A stretch of DNA of 64,000 nt from Anaerolineae bacterium (GTDB lineage Bacteria; Chloroflexota; Anaerolineae; UBA4142; SHND01), in NCBI GenBank assembly GCA_020851635.1, contig JADZCJ010000022.1, positions 1-64,000 on the forward strand, read 5' to 3'. Under the pieces are notes generated by a model. The model was not told the DNA's origin. It searched no databases and saw only the letters and a list, made by a program, of their open reading frames with translations. This document shows, one piece after another, positions 42,713 through 51,235 of this stretch (positions are counted from its first letter, which is position 1; the number at the start of each line of letters is the position of its first letter). The position numbers were made by a program, and so were the translations under genes.

Positions 42713-43632
42713 CGGATCAGAATGGATTCAAACAAGAAGTTGGCTTTATCCTGATAGCTGTCGGAGCGGTATTGTTTGGAACGATCGGTGTGGCGACCAA
42801 AGGGTTATTTGCGGTATCCAGCGTCAACGCGATTTCCATCACGCTGTGGCGCGCGCTAATCGCCCTCCCCGTGCTGTTTGTCATCGGACTGTATCTGCTG
42901 CGTGGGAGGTTGTTTGTGATCCCATGGCGCGATTTGCGCCTGATGATCGTAGCAGGAATTCTGATGGCGTTCTACCAGGTTGTCTTTGTCGTCGCGGTGC
43001 AATTGGCAAATGTCACAATCGCCACCCTGGTGACCCTTTGCACCGTGCCAATCATTGTCACCATCCTCGCCGCCGCGTTTCTGCGCGAAGCGCTGCACCG
43101 CGGGCTATTTTTGGCGATGGGGTGCGCCCTTGCAGGGGTAATTTTGCTCGTCGGATTCTCACCAACCGGGAATCTCGGCACAAATGTCCTGCTGGGTGTC
43201 GTGCTGTCGCTTTTAACTGCGCTGGCGAATGGCATCTTTCAAATCACGACGCGCGCGCTGGCGGGGCGCTATCACCCGATCCAGACGCTCACCGTCTATT
43301 TTCTTGTCGCCGCGCTCGCATTTATTCCCATCGCGGTCATAAACGGATTCGTCACCACATTCCCACCTCTGGGCTGGGCGCTGCTCTTTCATCTCGGCAT
43401 CATTGTTTCTGTCATCGCCTATTTGTTGCTTTTGACGGGTCTGCGCACAACACCCGCGACGATTGCAACCATCATCGGATTTTTAGAGCCGCTGACCGCC
43501 ACTATCCTCGCCGTCGTCATCTTTGACGAGCAGTTGGGTCCTACGGGAGTAGTTGGCGTGATACTCTTGTTGGCAGCGATGGCGATCGTGTGGCGGCTCA
43601 ATTCGCGGGTCCAAAAGCTGGTACCCGAATAG
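42709..43632 (+). CDS. EamA-family (DMT) transporter
   Basis: This is a 10-helix membrane permease of the drug/metabolite transporter superfamily, 307 residues, with two EamA repeats (~10-145 and ~160-300). Typical sequences are LWRALIALPVLFVIGLYLLRG in the first repeat and FLEPLTATILAVVIFDEQLGPTGVVGVILLLAAM at the end of the second. It starts with GTG overlapping the ROK kinase stop, so the two are coupled. The substrate is unknown. Confidence 0.87.
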   Translation: MTDQNGFKQEVGFILIAVGAVLFGTIGVATKGLFAVSSVNAISITLWRALIALPVLFVIGLYLLRGRLFVIPWRDLRLMIVAGILMAFYQVVFVVAVQLANVTIATLVTLCTVPIIVTILAAAFLREALHRGLFLAMGCALAGVILLVGFSPTGNLGTNVLLGVVLSLLTALANGIFQITTRALAGRYHPIQTLTVYFLVAALAFIPIAVINGFVTTFPPLGWALLFHLGIIVSVIAYLLLLTGLRTTPATIATIIGFLEPLTATILAVVIFDEQLGPTGVVGVILLLAAMAIVWRLNSRVQKLVPE

Positions 43633-43652
43633 TCATAGGAGGGATTCTCGTC

Positions 43653-44786
43653 ATGCAGCACCAACCTCAACGCGAGCAGACTCACGAACTCTTGAAATCG
43701 CGCGGCATCGAGCGCGCGCTTTTTGCCAATTATGCAAGCGTCAAATGGCTGACCGGTTTCAATCCCCCGCTTCATACGGGACCCAGCGTATTTTCAGGCG
43801 GTCCCCCCATGGTGTGGTACGAGAACGGCGCCTGGACGTTGCTGACGCTTGACTGGCACGCCGCAAATGCGGGCGCGTTTGGACAGCAGCCAAACTGCGC
43901 GCTGGTCACCTACACGGGCTATACGGTTGATCAGCCATTAGCGGGTCAGGTGAAATTGCGCGGCTTGTTCCGCCGCGTCGTTCAAAACAATCTTTCCGGA
44001 AAAATCGCAGCAGAGCTGCGGGATGTGCCTGCAGATATAGCGCTGTCTCTACACGAAATCGGCGCGGCGGACATTATTCCGATTGATACCTGGATCGAAC
44101 CGTTTCGACGCATCAAAACTACCGAGGAATTGGGCAAGCTGCGCGACAACTTTCGGCTGACGGATATCGGACATGCTGCCGCGCGCGCGGCGCTGAAACC
44201 GGGCGTCCGCGAAATTGACCTCTGGCACGCCGCGCACAATGCCATTGAAAGCGCAGCCGGACAACTCGTGCCCATGGGGAATGATTGTGTTGTCGGCAGT
44301 CGCCAAGAAAATATCGGCGGCTTGCCGTTGGACCTGGCGGTGGGTGAGGGAGATTCGGTCATTTTGGACCTGGGAACGATTCTACACGGTTATTGGAGTG
44401 ATTCTTGTGCCACCCTGTATGCCGGTGAACCGTCCGCCAAGCAGCGCGCGATCCATCAAGCCGTCGGGCGCGGGCTGGATTATGCGATTTCGCTCACCAA
44501 GCCCGGCGCAATCGCGCGCGACATTGACGCCCAAGTACGCGAGTTTATGCGACGAGAGGGTTATCCCGTTTATCCTCATCACACCGGGCACTCGCTCGGC
44601 GTGACCTCACACGAAGACCCCCGCATTGTGCCTTATAACGACATGGTCCTGCAGGAAAACATGGTCGTCATGCTCGAACCTGGGGTCTATTTCCCCGGTG
44701 AAACGAGCGTGCGCCTCGAAGATGCCGTGCGCGTCACAAGCGATGGCGCAGAAATCCTGACGCATCACGACAAATCGCTGCCCTGA
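43653..44786 (+). CDS. M24-family metallopeptidase (Xaa-Pro aminopeptidase-like)
   Basis: This is a 377-residue peptidase of the pita-bread fold. An N-terminal creatinase-like domain covers about 1-130 and the catalytic domain about 150-375. Metal ligands fit DLGTILHGYWSDSC (two Asp), HHTGHSLGVTSHE (His) and two C-terminal Glu residues (MLEPGVYF and VRLED). ATG 43653 is chosen because AGGAGG (43637-43642) lies upstream; the ORF extends further only through the preceding gene. Xaa-Pro aminopeptidase or dipeptidase cannot be separated. A terminator follows. Confidence 0.88.
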   Translation: MQHQPQREQTHELLKSRGIERALFANYASVKWLTGFNPPLHTGPSVFSGGPPMVWYENGAWTLLTLDWHAANAGAFGQQPNCALVTYTGYTVDQPLAGQVKLRGLFRRVVQNNLSGKIAAELRDVPADIALSLHEIGAADIIPIDTWIEPFRRIKTTEELGKLRDNFRLTDIGHAAARAALKPGVREIDLWHAAHNAIESAAGQLVPMGNDCVVGSRQENIGGLPLDLAVGEGDSVILDLGTILHGYWSDSCATLYAGEPSAKQRAIHQAVGRGLDYAISLTKPGAIARDIDAQVREFMRREGYPVYPHHTGHSLGVTSHEDPRIVPYNDMVLQENMVVMLEPGVYFPGETSVRLEDAVRVTSDGAEILTHHDKSLP

Positions 44787-44794
44787 GAAAATGC

Positions 44795-44822
44795 AACCGC
44801 CGCACAGAATGCGGCGGTTTTT
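44795..44822 (+). terminator. Intrinsic terminator between the M24 peptidase and citrate synthase genes
   Basis: AACCGCCGCA (44795-44804) pairs perfectly with TGCGGCGGTT (44810-44819) around CAGAA and runs into T5. The two flanking genes are convergent. Confidence 0.93.
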
Positions 44823-44829
44823 GATTGCT

Positions 44830-46164
44830 CTATTTGCGGGCAGACATGGGGACATAATCCCGTTGGGCAGGACCTGTATAAATTTGACGCGGGCGCGTGA
44901 TCTTTTGCTCTGCATCAATCAAGCCCTCCTGCCACTGGGCGAGCCAACCCACCGTGCGAGGAATCGCAAAGAGCACGGGGAAAAATGCCATCGGGAATCC
45001 CATCGCCTGATAAATCAAGCCCGAATAGAAATCAACATTCGGGTAGAGCTTGCGCTTGACAAAATACTCGTCCTGCAAGGCGATCCGTTCCAGTTCGAGA
45101 GCGATTTCGAGCAAGGGATTCACTCCGGTTGATTCAAACACTTGATAGGCGGTCTGTTTGACGATCTTGGCGCGCGGGTCATAGTTTTTATAGACGCGGT
45201 GCCCAAACCCCATCAATTTCCCTTCGCCCTTTTTCACCTTTTCTACAAATTCGGGCACATTTTTGATGCTGCCGATCTGGGTCAGCATACGAATGACTTC
45301 TTCATTTGCGCCGCCGTGCAAGGGTCCGTATAACGCCGCCGCCGCGCCCGCCATCGCCGAGTACGGGTCTACATGCGTCGAACCGATGGCGCGCATCGCA
45401 TTTGTCCCCGCGTTTTGTTCGTGGTCGGCATGCAGAATAAACAACACATCCAGCGCGCGTTCCCACGCCGGGTCGGGCTCGTATTTCACCTGCGTCATCT
45501 TGTCGAGCATGTTCAGAAAATTGCCCGTATATGACAGGTCATTGTCGGGATAGACATAGGGCAGCCCGCGATGGTGGCGATATGAATAAGCAGCGATCGT
45601 CGGCGTTTTGGCGACCAGCCGCACGATTTGCTTCATTCGAATCTCGGGATTCATGATCTGATTCGCTTCCGGATAATACGTCGAAAGCGCCGCCACCGTG
45701 CTGATAAACATGCTCATCGGGTGCGCGTCATAGCGGAACGCCTGCATCAGAACTTTGATATATTCCTTGACCATTGTGCGATGCAGCACCTTGTCCTGCC
45801 ACTCGTGATACTGCTGAGCGGTCGGCAGCTCTCCAAATAGAATCAGATAGGCGGTCTCGAGAAAGTTGCTGTGCTCGGCAAGTTGCTCGATCGGAATCCC
45901 GCGATATTCCAGGATGCCTTTGTCGCCGTCAATATAGGTAATCGAGCTGCGCGTCGCGGCAGTATTCAGCAGCGCGGGGTCATATGTCATCATGCCAAAA
46001 TCCGCGTCGTTGACTTTGATCTGCCGCAGATCCATGGCGCGGATGGTATCATCGGTGATGGGCAATTCATAGGTCTTGCCCGTCCGATTATCGGTTATGG
46101 TAAGAGTGTCACGGGGCGCATCCCCCTTTGTTTTGTCGGGTATATCCATCGTCTGGGTGATCAT
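44830..46164 (-). CDS. gltA: Citrate synthase
   Basis: This enzyme condenses oxaloacetate and acetyl-CoA at the entry of the TCA cycle. It has 444 residues. The catalytic region contains GPLHGGANEEVIRM, MGFGHRVYKNYDPRAKI and, upstream, LHADHEQNAGT. The N-terminal extension before the core (LNTAATRSSITYIDGDKGILEYRG) is of the GltA kind. ATG 46164 is preferred: GGAG lies 5 bases upstream, while the GTG at 46170 would overlap that site. Convergent with the M24 peptidase gene. Confidence 0.95.
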   Translation of the reverse strand: MITQTMDIPDKTKGDAPRDTLTITDNRTGKTYELPITDDTIRAMDLRQIKVNDADFGMMTYDPALLNTAATRSSITYIDGDKGILEYRGIPIEQLAEHSNFLETAYLILFGELPTAQQYHEWQDKVLHRTMVKEYIKVLMQAFRYDAHPMSMFISTVAALSTYYPEANQIMNPEIRMKQIVRLVAKTPTIAAYSYRHHRGLPYVYPDNDLSYTGNFLNMLDKMTQVKYEPDPAWERALDVLFILHADHEQNAGTNAMRAIGSTHVDPYSAMAGAAAALYGPLHGGANEEVIRMLTQIGSIKNVPEFVEKVKKGEGKLMGFGHRVYKNYDPRAKIVKQTAYQVFESTGVNPLLEIALELERIALQDEYFVKRKLYPNVDFYSGLIYQAMGFPMAFFPVLFAIPRTVGWLAQWQEGLIDAEQKITRPRQIYTGPAQRDYVPMSARK

Positions 46165-46214
46165 GCTCACTCCTTTGTGAAGAATCCGCCTACTATCCTT
46201 TGCAACAATTTTAA

Positions 46215-46223
46215 TGCTATAAT
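46215..46223 (+). promoter_or_regulatory. Extended -10 promoter upstream of the membrane protein gene
   Basis: TGC-TATAAT is a perfect extended -10, 50 bp before ATG 46274. No consensus -35 is seen. Confidence 0.65.
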
Positions 46224-46273
46224 TTTTTCAATCCCTTGCGGGGCTGGCAAAACAGCTTTTGCAACTGCATCCT

Positions 46274-46927
46274 ATGTTCGAACCGCCGCTCGTCACCCTC
46301 GTCCTGGTCATTCTGCTCGCGCTGTTGCTTTGGTATTTGCTCGGGATGCAGTTCAACATTCGCCGGGGCCGCCGCGCCCTGCGCTGGCTGGAGCAGGGAT
46401 TACCTATCGTAGGTGAAAAAGCGGCATTGAACTGGTCGGGCGTTTCTCACGTCGAAATTCAGGTCCACAAAGCCAAAGAGCCGTTTCGCGCCGCCGATGT
46501 GATCATAGACCTTGTGCCGCGACAAGCTCCATTTTGGTGGCTCTGGAAAAAGAACGCGAGCGGGCGAGACACGGTCATTGTCCGCGCCCAACTTCGCACT
46601 GCGCCGCGCTTTGATCTCGTTTCGCACAGTCCGCATGTCCGCGCCGACGAACAATTGAAACGGTCAGGCACGGGTCAATGGACTGCCGTCCAGGGAGGTC
46701 TGGCGAACGCGATGGTCGCCGATATTCGCGGCAATATCTCGCCGTATGCGGTCAACCGCCTGATCATGCAAACCACCCTCGAGGGGATGACGCTGACCCG
46801 GCTCGTCGTGCACCGCTCCGCGCCAAATCTCGAAGTCCACTATCTCTTGCCTCAATTCGAACAAGTCTCGTCCCAGCGCGTTTTTGTCGGCATTCACCAA
46901 TTGGGCGAAGAGGTGGCACAGGTCTAG
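46274..46927 (+). CDS. Membrane-anchored hypothetical protein
   Basis: The protein has 217 residues and no recognised family. A single N-terminal membrane helix (PLVTLVLVILLALLLWYLLG) is followed by a cytoplasmic basic patch (RRGRRALRWLEQG) and a soluble domain of mixed strands. ATG 46274 is preferred to an in-frame TTG at 46259. Its last codon is followed by TAG of a CTAG sequence that flanks a 94-bp inverted-repeat element, so the element abuts the stop codon. It is possible that the original C-terminus was longer. Confidence 0.7.
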   Translation: MFEPPLVTLVLVILLALLLWYLLGMQFNIRRGRRALRWLEQGLPIVGEKAALNWSGVSHVEIQVHKAKEPFRAADVIIDLVPRQAPFWWLWKKNASGRDTVIVRAQLRTAPRFDLVSHSPHVRADEQLKRSGTGQWTAVQGGLANAMVADIRGNISPYAVNRLIMQTTLEGMTLTRLVVHRSAPNLEVHYLLPQFEQVSSQRVFVGIHQLGEEVAQV

Positions 46928-47021
46928 TAGTGCAACAACATGAGGTTGCGGGGTTGAGTATTGAGTTTTATAACTCGCGTGCCATCACTTGACTTGGCAA
47001 TTTCATCATGTTGTTGCACTA
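46928..47021. mobile_element. 94-bp miniature inverted-repeat element, copy 1
   Basis: Perfect 16-bp terminal inverted repeats TAGTGCAACAACATGA (46928-46943) and complement (47006-47021) enclose a 62-bp core with a small inner dyad (GAGTT-TTAT-AACTC). It matches copy 2 at 55496 at 83 of 94 positions. CTAG lies immediately left (46924-46927) and also ends the element on the right (47019-47022), compatible with a CTAG target duplication. It carries no ORF, so it would be a non-autonomous (MITE-type) element. Confidence 0.85.
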
Positions 47022-47041
47022 GTCCAAACGCTCTGTCCCCG

Positions 47042-47533
47042 CTAATGCGTCGCGATTGACAGCGTCAATTCCTTTTCCCCGGTCGTCGAATCGGTTGCCA
47101 ACACCATCAAGAGCGATTGGTCCACACGCACCCAGATCGCTCCTTGCATGTTTTTGACCTGTGAGTTGGCATTGTTGGTAAATTCACGCATGGCGGCGTC
47201 CTCGCGCCAGCCACCCGCGAGCAATTTGTCGGCATAGAACGCCTTGATATCGGCAAACGTGGTTTCCGGAGGCACGCGGAAATTGCGTTGTGCCTTGTCC
47301 ACTTCGATGCCCAACCCGATGAACGGCGGCGTTTCTCGCTGCGCCGGACCAAACAATGCATCAATCACTTGACTTTCGCCCGCGCTCAATTCCACCGCGC
47401 CGGGATAAGTCGGCAGTTCGCTGATGGCAATGGGCTGACCGCCAATCACGCGTCCACCGGTGGGAACAGCGCACGCCGCCAGGACGAAAATCCCGACAAG
47501 CCCCATTACCCCGATACCTATTCGATACAACAT
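47042..47533 (-). CDS. Putative lipoprotein
   Basis: This is a 163-residue predicted lipoprotein. The signal peptide LYRIGIGVMGLVGIFVLAAC ends in a lipobox LAAC, with Cys as the likely lipidated residue, then a short AVPTGG linker. The mature domain has ~135 residues with LPTYPGAVEL near its start and ends in a strand-rich segment. ATG 47533 gives the correct signal peptide; the longer frame adds 52 unlikely residues. The family is not recognised with confidence; the fold resembles small conserved surface proteins of unknown function. Confidence 0.78.
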   Translation of the reverse strand: MLYRIGIGVMGLVGIFVLAACAVPTGGRVIGGQPIAISELPTYPGAVELSAGESQVIDALFGPAQRETPPFIGLGIEVDKAQRNFRVPPETTFADIKAFYADKLLAGGWREDAAMREFTNNANSQVKNMQGAIWVRVDQSLLMVLATDSTTGEKELTLSIATH

Positions 47534-47592
47534 GATGTTTGGCAAAGCGACGACACTAAATAAAAACTGCCGTCCGTCCGCCATCCTCCATC

Positions 47593-48681
47593 TCAGCGTA
47601 TTTTGCCGCGCCCCTGGATTTGAAACTCGCCGATCACCTCGTCCTTGCTCACGGCAACAAAAGAGTCGTGCAGATTCATTACCGCGCACGCGTGGTTGGG
47701 AATGATTTCGACCTTGTCGCCAATTTCCGGCAGAGGTCCTTTTCCCGCAAAGCGCACGGTGGCATGTTCTTCACTCAACCGCCAGATTTCCAGGTTGGGA
47801 TAACCTTTGACCGTGCCATATAGACCATTTGGCGCGCCGTCAGAAGAGAGCGTTTTACTCCCGCAATCAAAAATGAGACGATCGGGATGCTTGACCACCA
47901 CCGTCGCCAGAACCGTCTGGGCACAGTCATCCCAACCGCACGCGAATTTCAAGACTTGCGTTGTATCATAAAAAACGTATGTGCCCGGTCGCATCTCGGT
48001 CACACCTTTGACCTGTGACGAAAATCGCGCGGTTGGCGTAGACCCCACGCTCACCTCACGCACCTCGATTCCGTCCGCGCGAATGAGGTCGGCGGTCTCG
48101 ACCATCCACTCGCCTTCTTCACGCCCCAACTGCTGAATCTCCTGGACCGTCCTGGCGTTGTATGTGTGACCTGCATGAGTCATTATGCCAAGAAACTCGA
48201 TGCCCGGCAGCACGACGATTTCGCGGACAAGATCGCGCGCGCCCAAGTGGTGACCGGCGCCAACGCGACCCAATCCCACATCAACCTCCACATAGACGCC
48301 GATTCTCATCCCGCGCGCTTGCGCGGCATCAGAGATATCCTCTGCGACCTTGCGCGAGTCGAGCGAAACACGTATCTTGGCGCGGCGAGCGAGATAAAGC
48401 AGTCGCTGCAGTTTGGATGCGCCCTGAAGCGGAAACGCGACGAGAATGTCATCCACCCCGCCTGCGTTCATCACCTCCGCTTCGCCCAATTTGGCGACCG
48501 TGATTCCTTTTGCGCCCGCCTTTATCTGAAGATGCGAGATCAGAGGGGTCTTGTGCGTCTTGGTGTGCGGTCTAAGCTTGATGCCCGCCTCATCCGCGAC
48601 CTTTTGCATGTTGGCAATGTTCTGCTGCATCCGGTCCCAATCTATGATGAGCGAAGGGGTGTCGAGTTCGAGTTTGTGCAT
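47593..48681 (-). CDS. PLP-dependent D-threonine aldolase/D-serine dehydratase-like enzyme
   Basis: This is a fold-type III PLP enzyme of 362 residues. The PLP lysine is K41 in LRPHTKTHK. The C-terminal metal site is in IPNHACAVMNLHD, with H-x-C as in the D-threonine aldolase/D-serine dehydratase (DSD1) family. The alanine-racemase-like barrel spans about 10-240 (YVEVDVGLGRVG, GIMTHAGHTY). It either cleaves D-beta-hydroxy amino acids or dehydrates D-serine; the sequence does not decide. It follows a strong terminator and is probably independent of pdhC. Confidence 0.85.
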   Translation of the reverse strand: MHKLELDTPSLIIDWDRMQQNIANMQKVADEAGIKLRPHTKTHKTPLISHLQIKAGAKGITVAKLGEAEVMNAGGVDDILVAFPLQGASKLQRLLYLARRAKIRVSLDSRKVAEDISDAAQARGMRIGVYVEVDVGLGRVGAGHHLGARDLVREIVVLPGIEFLGIMTHAGHTYNARTVQEIQQLGREEGEWMVETADLIRADGIEVREVSVGSTPTARFSSQVKGVTEMRPGTYVFYDTTQVLKFACGWDDCAQTVLATVVVKHPDRLIFDCGSKTLSSDGAPNGLYGTVKGYPNLEIWRLSEEHATVRFAGKGPLPEIGDKVEIIPNHACAVMNLHDSFVAVSKDEVIGEFQIQGRGKIR

Positions 48682-48746
48682 CTCTATTCTCTGGAGGTGT
48701 GAATTCCCTAACTTGAAGAATTATACCTGAAAACCAGGATGCGTCT

Positions 48747-48793
48747 ATTCAAAAAAGCGGGCGACAGCCAAACTGTCGTCCGCTTTTTTGAAT
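48747..48793. terminator. Bidirectional terminator downstream of the pdh operon
   Basis: Arms 48747-48767 and 48773-48793 pair over 21 bp with a single G-T wobble, loop CCAAA, with A6 on one side and T6 on the other. It separates pdhC from the D-threonine aldolase-like gene. Confidence 0.95.
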
Positions 48794-48818
48794 CCGATGA
48801 TTCACATTCTCAGCGCGC

Positions 48819-50174
48819 TCAACTCAACAAGAGGTTGACGGGGTTTTCAAGCAGCTTTTTAAGGTCCCGGAGGAACTTGGCGCCGAGCGCCCCGTCCACA
48901 ATTCGGTGGTCCGCCGAGAGCGTCACCATCATGACCTGGGCGATTTGAATTTGGTCGTCAACGACAACAGGAGTTTTGCGTACGGCGCCCACCGCGAGAA
49001 TGCTGGATTCGGGTGGGTTGATGATCGCTGCAAATTCCTGAATGCCATACATGCCGAGATTGCTGATGGTAAATGTGCCGGGTCCCAAGTCCTCGGGTCG
49101 CATCTTGTTGGCGCGCGCGCGCGCCGCCAGCTCTTTGGTCTCGACTGCAATTTGCTTGAGCGTTTTCTTGTCGGCATTGGGCAGCACGGGCGTCAACAAC
49201 CCATCATCAACCGACACCGCGATCCCGACATTGATCTCCTCGCGCATCTCGATCCGGTCACCCTTGAAATAGGCGTTCACGTCAGGAAAGCGGCGCAGGG
49301 TTTGCGCCGCCGCGGCGATGATGAGATCGTTCACAGACAACTTGTCGGCGTCATCCTCTGCCATCGCATTGAGTTGTTCGCGCAATTTCATGGCATCTCC
49401 CATGAGAATTTCCATGGTGAGATAGTAGTGGGGAATTGTGGTTTTTGATTCCAAAAGGCGACGTGCGATGACCTGGCGCATTTTGCTCAACGGGCGTTCG
49501 CCGCTGACCGGTTTGGCGGGAGCAGCAGTCGGCGCAGGCGCGCGTTCTGCGGCAGACGGTTTCGCCACCGGAGCTTGAGGCGCGGTTGCGGGGACGGCGG
49601 TCTTGACACCACCGCGTGCTTTGACGGCAGCAGTCACATCACGTTCGACAATTCGCCCCTTGGGTCCCGTTCCCGCAAGCGAACTCAGATCAATTCCTTC
49701 CGCCTTGGCCATGTTGCGCGCAATAGGGGACGCCTTGATTCGCCCGTCGGAATCTCCGACAGAAACAGGGGCGGCGGAAGCGGATGTGGCTTGGGTTGCA
49801 GAGACGCCCGTGTCTTGTGTGGGGGTTTCCATAGCCGACGGCGGCGCGGTCTCTTGCTTGGCGACAGTCGGCTTGGGAGTTTGCGTTTGTGTTTGCGCCG
49901 CCGCGGCCGGCGCCGTGGGCGCGCCAACCACTTCGCCCTGCGCGGCGATGACAGCGATCGGGGTATTGACCGCAACTATTTCGCCCGGCGGCACAAGGAT
50001 TTGAGCAAACACCCCATCCATGGGCGCGATCAGGTCAACCGTCGCTTTTTCGGTTTCAATCTCGCCGATTGTCTCGTTGCGTGTAACCGGGTCACCGACA
50101 TTTTTCAGCCAACGCGAAACCTTTCCTTCGGTCATGTCAAAGCCCATCGAGGGCATCGTGACATTGGTGGACAT
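48819..50174 (-). CDS. pdhC: Pyruvate dehydrogenase E2, dihydrolipoamide acetyltransferase
   Basis: This subunit transfers the acetyl group to CoA in the pyruvate dehydrogenase complex. It has 451 residues. The lipoyl domain is at about 1-77 with lipoyl-lysine K43 (IETEKATVDL). An Ala/Pro/Thr-rich linker is followed by the E1/E3-binding domain (~145-185, IKASPIARNMAKAEGIDLSSLAGTGPKGRIVERDV), a second linker, and the catalytic domain ending with the active-site LSADHRIVDGALGAKFLRDL. It is the third gene of the pdhABC operon. A branched-chain 2-oxoacid E2 cannot be excluded by sequence alone. Confidence 0.92.
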   Translation of the reverse strand: MSTNVTMPSMGFDMTEGKVSRWLKNVGDPVTRNETIGEIETEKATVDLIAPMDGVFAQILVPPGEIVAVNTPIAVIAAQGEVVGAPTAPAAAAQTQTQTPKPTVAKQETAPPSAMETPTQDTGVSATQATSASAAPVSVGDSDGRIKASPIARNMAKAEGIDLSSLAGTGPKGRIVERDVTAAVKARGGVKTAVPATAPQAPVAKPSAAERAPAPTAAPAKPVSGERPLSKMRQVIARRLLESKTTIPHYYLTMEILMGDAMKLREQLNAMAEDDADKLSVNDLIIAAAAQTLRRFPDVNAYFKGDRIEMREEINVGIAVSVDDGLLTPVLPNADKKTLKQIAVETKELAARARANKMRPEDLGPGTFTISNLGMYGIQEFAAIINPPESSILAVGAVRKTPVVVDDQIQIAQVMMVTLSADHRIVDGALGAKFLRDLKKLLENPVNLLLS

Positions 50175-50250
50175 TTCGGGTTTTCAATTCTTGCCGGACT
50201 TGGGTTTCCGAGTGCGTGACCGCCGGAACGCGCCAATCCGGTCACAAAAG

Positions 50251-51231
50251 CTACGCCAGCATCTTTTTGAGCTGTTCGATCACCCTGGCTTCATCGGGGA
50301 ACGAAAGTTTTTCCAGATTTGGCGCGTATGGCAAGGGCACTTCGAGCTGGGTCAGGCGTTCGACAGGCGCATCGAGATAGTCAAACATCTCGTGGCTGAT
50401 GCGCGCTGCGACTTCGGCGCTGATCCCATAGGTCATCCAGTCTTCAGTGAGGACAAGAGCGCGATGCGTCTTTTTGATCGAGCCGTACACCGTCTCCCAA
50501 TCCACGGGACGGAGCGAGCGCAAGTCCACAACTTCGACCTCGATCCCTTCTCTTGCCAATTCATTCGCCGCGTTCAGCGCCACATGCACCATGCGCGAAT
50601 AGGTGATAATGGAAACGTCCTTGCCCGCGCGCTTGACATCCGCCACACCGAACGGGACGCGGAATTCGCCCTCCGGGACAGGACCCTTTTCGCCATAGAG
50701 TCGCGAGTGCTCGATAAAGATGACGGGATTTTGTGAATACATTGCCGTCGTCAACAAGCCCTTGGCGTCATACGGCGTCGAAGGCATCACCACGATCAAG
50801 CCCGGCACGTGCGCGAACCACGCTTCAAACGACTGTGAATGTGTGGCGGCGAGTTGACCCCAACCGGCGGCGGTCCGAATCACCACGGGGGCGCGCATCG
50901 TTCCGCCAAACATAGAGTGTATTTTCGCCGTATTGTTGACGATCTGATCAATCGCGACAAGCGCAAAGTTGATGGTCATGATTTCGGCGATCGGCTTGAT
51001 TCCGCCCATCGCCGCGCCCGTGGCAACGCCGATAATTCCCATTTCGGCGATCGGCGTATCAATCACGCGTCTGTCGCCAAACTCGTCATACAGCCCGCGC
51101 GTCACGGCATACGTCCCGCCCCACACGCCGACCTCTTCGCCCATGATCACAACATTATTATCGCGTTTTAATGCCTCGCGCATGGCTTCTTTGAGCGCAT
51201 CGCGTAAAGTCATCTGGATTACGTCAGCCAT
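50251..51231 (-). CDS. pdhB: Pyruvate dehydrogenase E1 beta subunit
   Basis: This is the transketolase-like E1 beta subunit, 326 residues. TMGEEVG-type VVIMGEEVGVWGGTYAVTRGL, PIAEMGIIGVATGAAMGG and RTAAGWGQLAATHSQSFEAWFAHVPGL are typical. The C-terminal domain includes VDLRSLRPVDWETVYGSIKKTHRALVLTEDW. ATG 51231 is chosen: GGAGGAG lies just upstream and the E1 alpha stop is 4 bases before. It works with pdhA and pdhC. Confidence 0.93.
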   Translation of the reverse strand: MADVIQMTLRDALKEAMREALKRDNNVVIMGEEVGVWGGTYAVTRGLYDEFGDRRVIDTPIAEMGIIGVATGAAMGGIKPIAEIMTINFALVAIDQIVNNTAKIHSMFGGTMRAPVVIRTAAGWGQLAATHSQSFEAWFAHVPGLIVVMPSTPYDAKGLLTTAMYSQNPVIFIEHSRLYGEKGPVPEGEFRVPFGVADVKRAGKDVSIITYSRMVHVALNAANELAREGIEVEVVDLRSLRPVDWETVYGSIKKTHRALVLTEDWMTYGISAEVAARISHEMFDYLDAPVERLTQLEVPLPYAPNLEKLSFPDEARVIEQLKKMLA

Positions 51232-51235
51232 CAGT

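Noticed and set aside
46928-47021. Rho-independent terminator or REP sequence instead of a mobile element
   Set aside because: It lacks a T-run, both copies have exactly the same 94-bp length with identical 16-bp ends and CTAG flanks, which fits a transposable unit better. An RNA function is not excluded.
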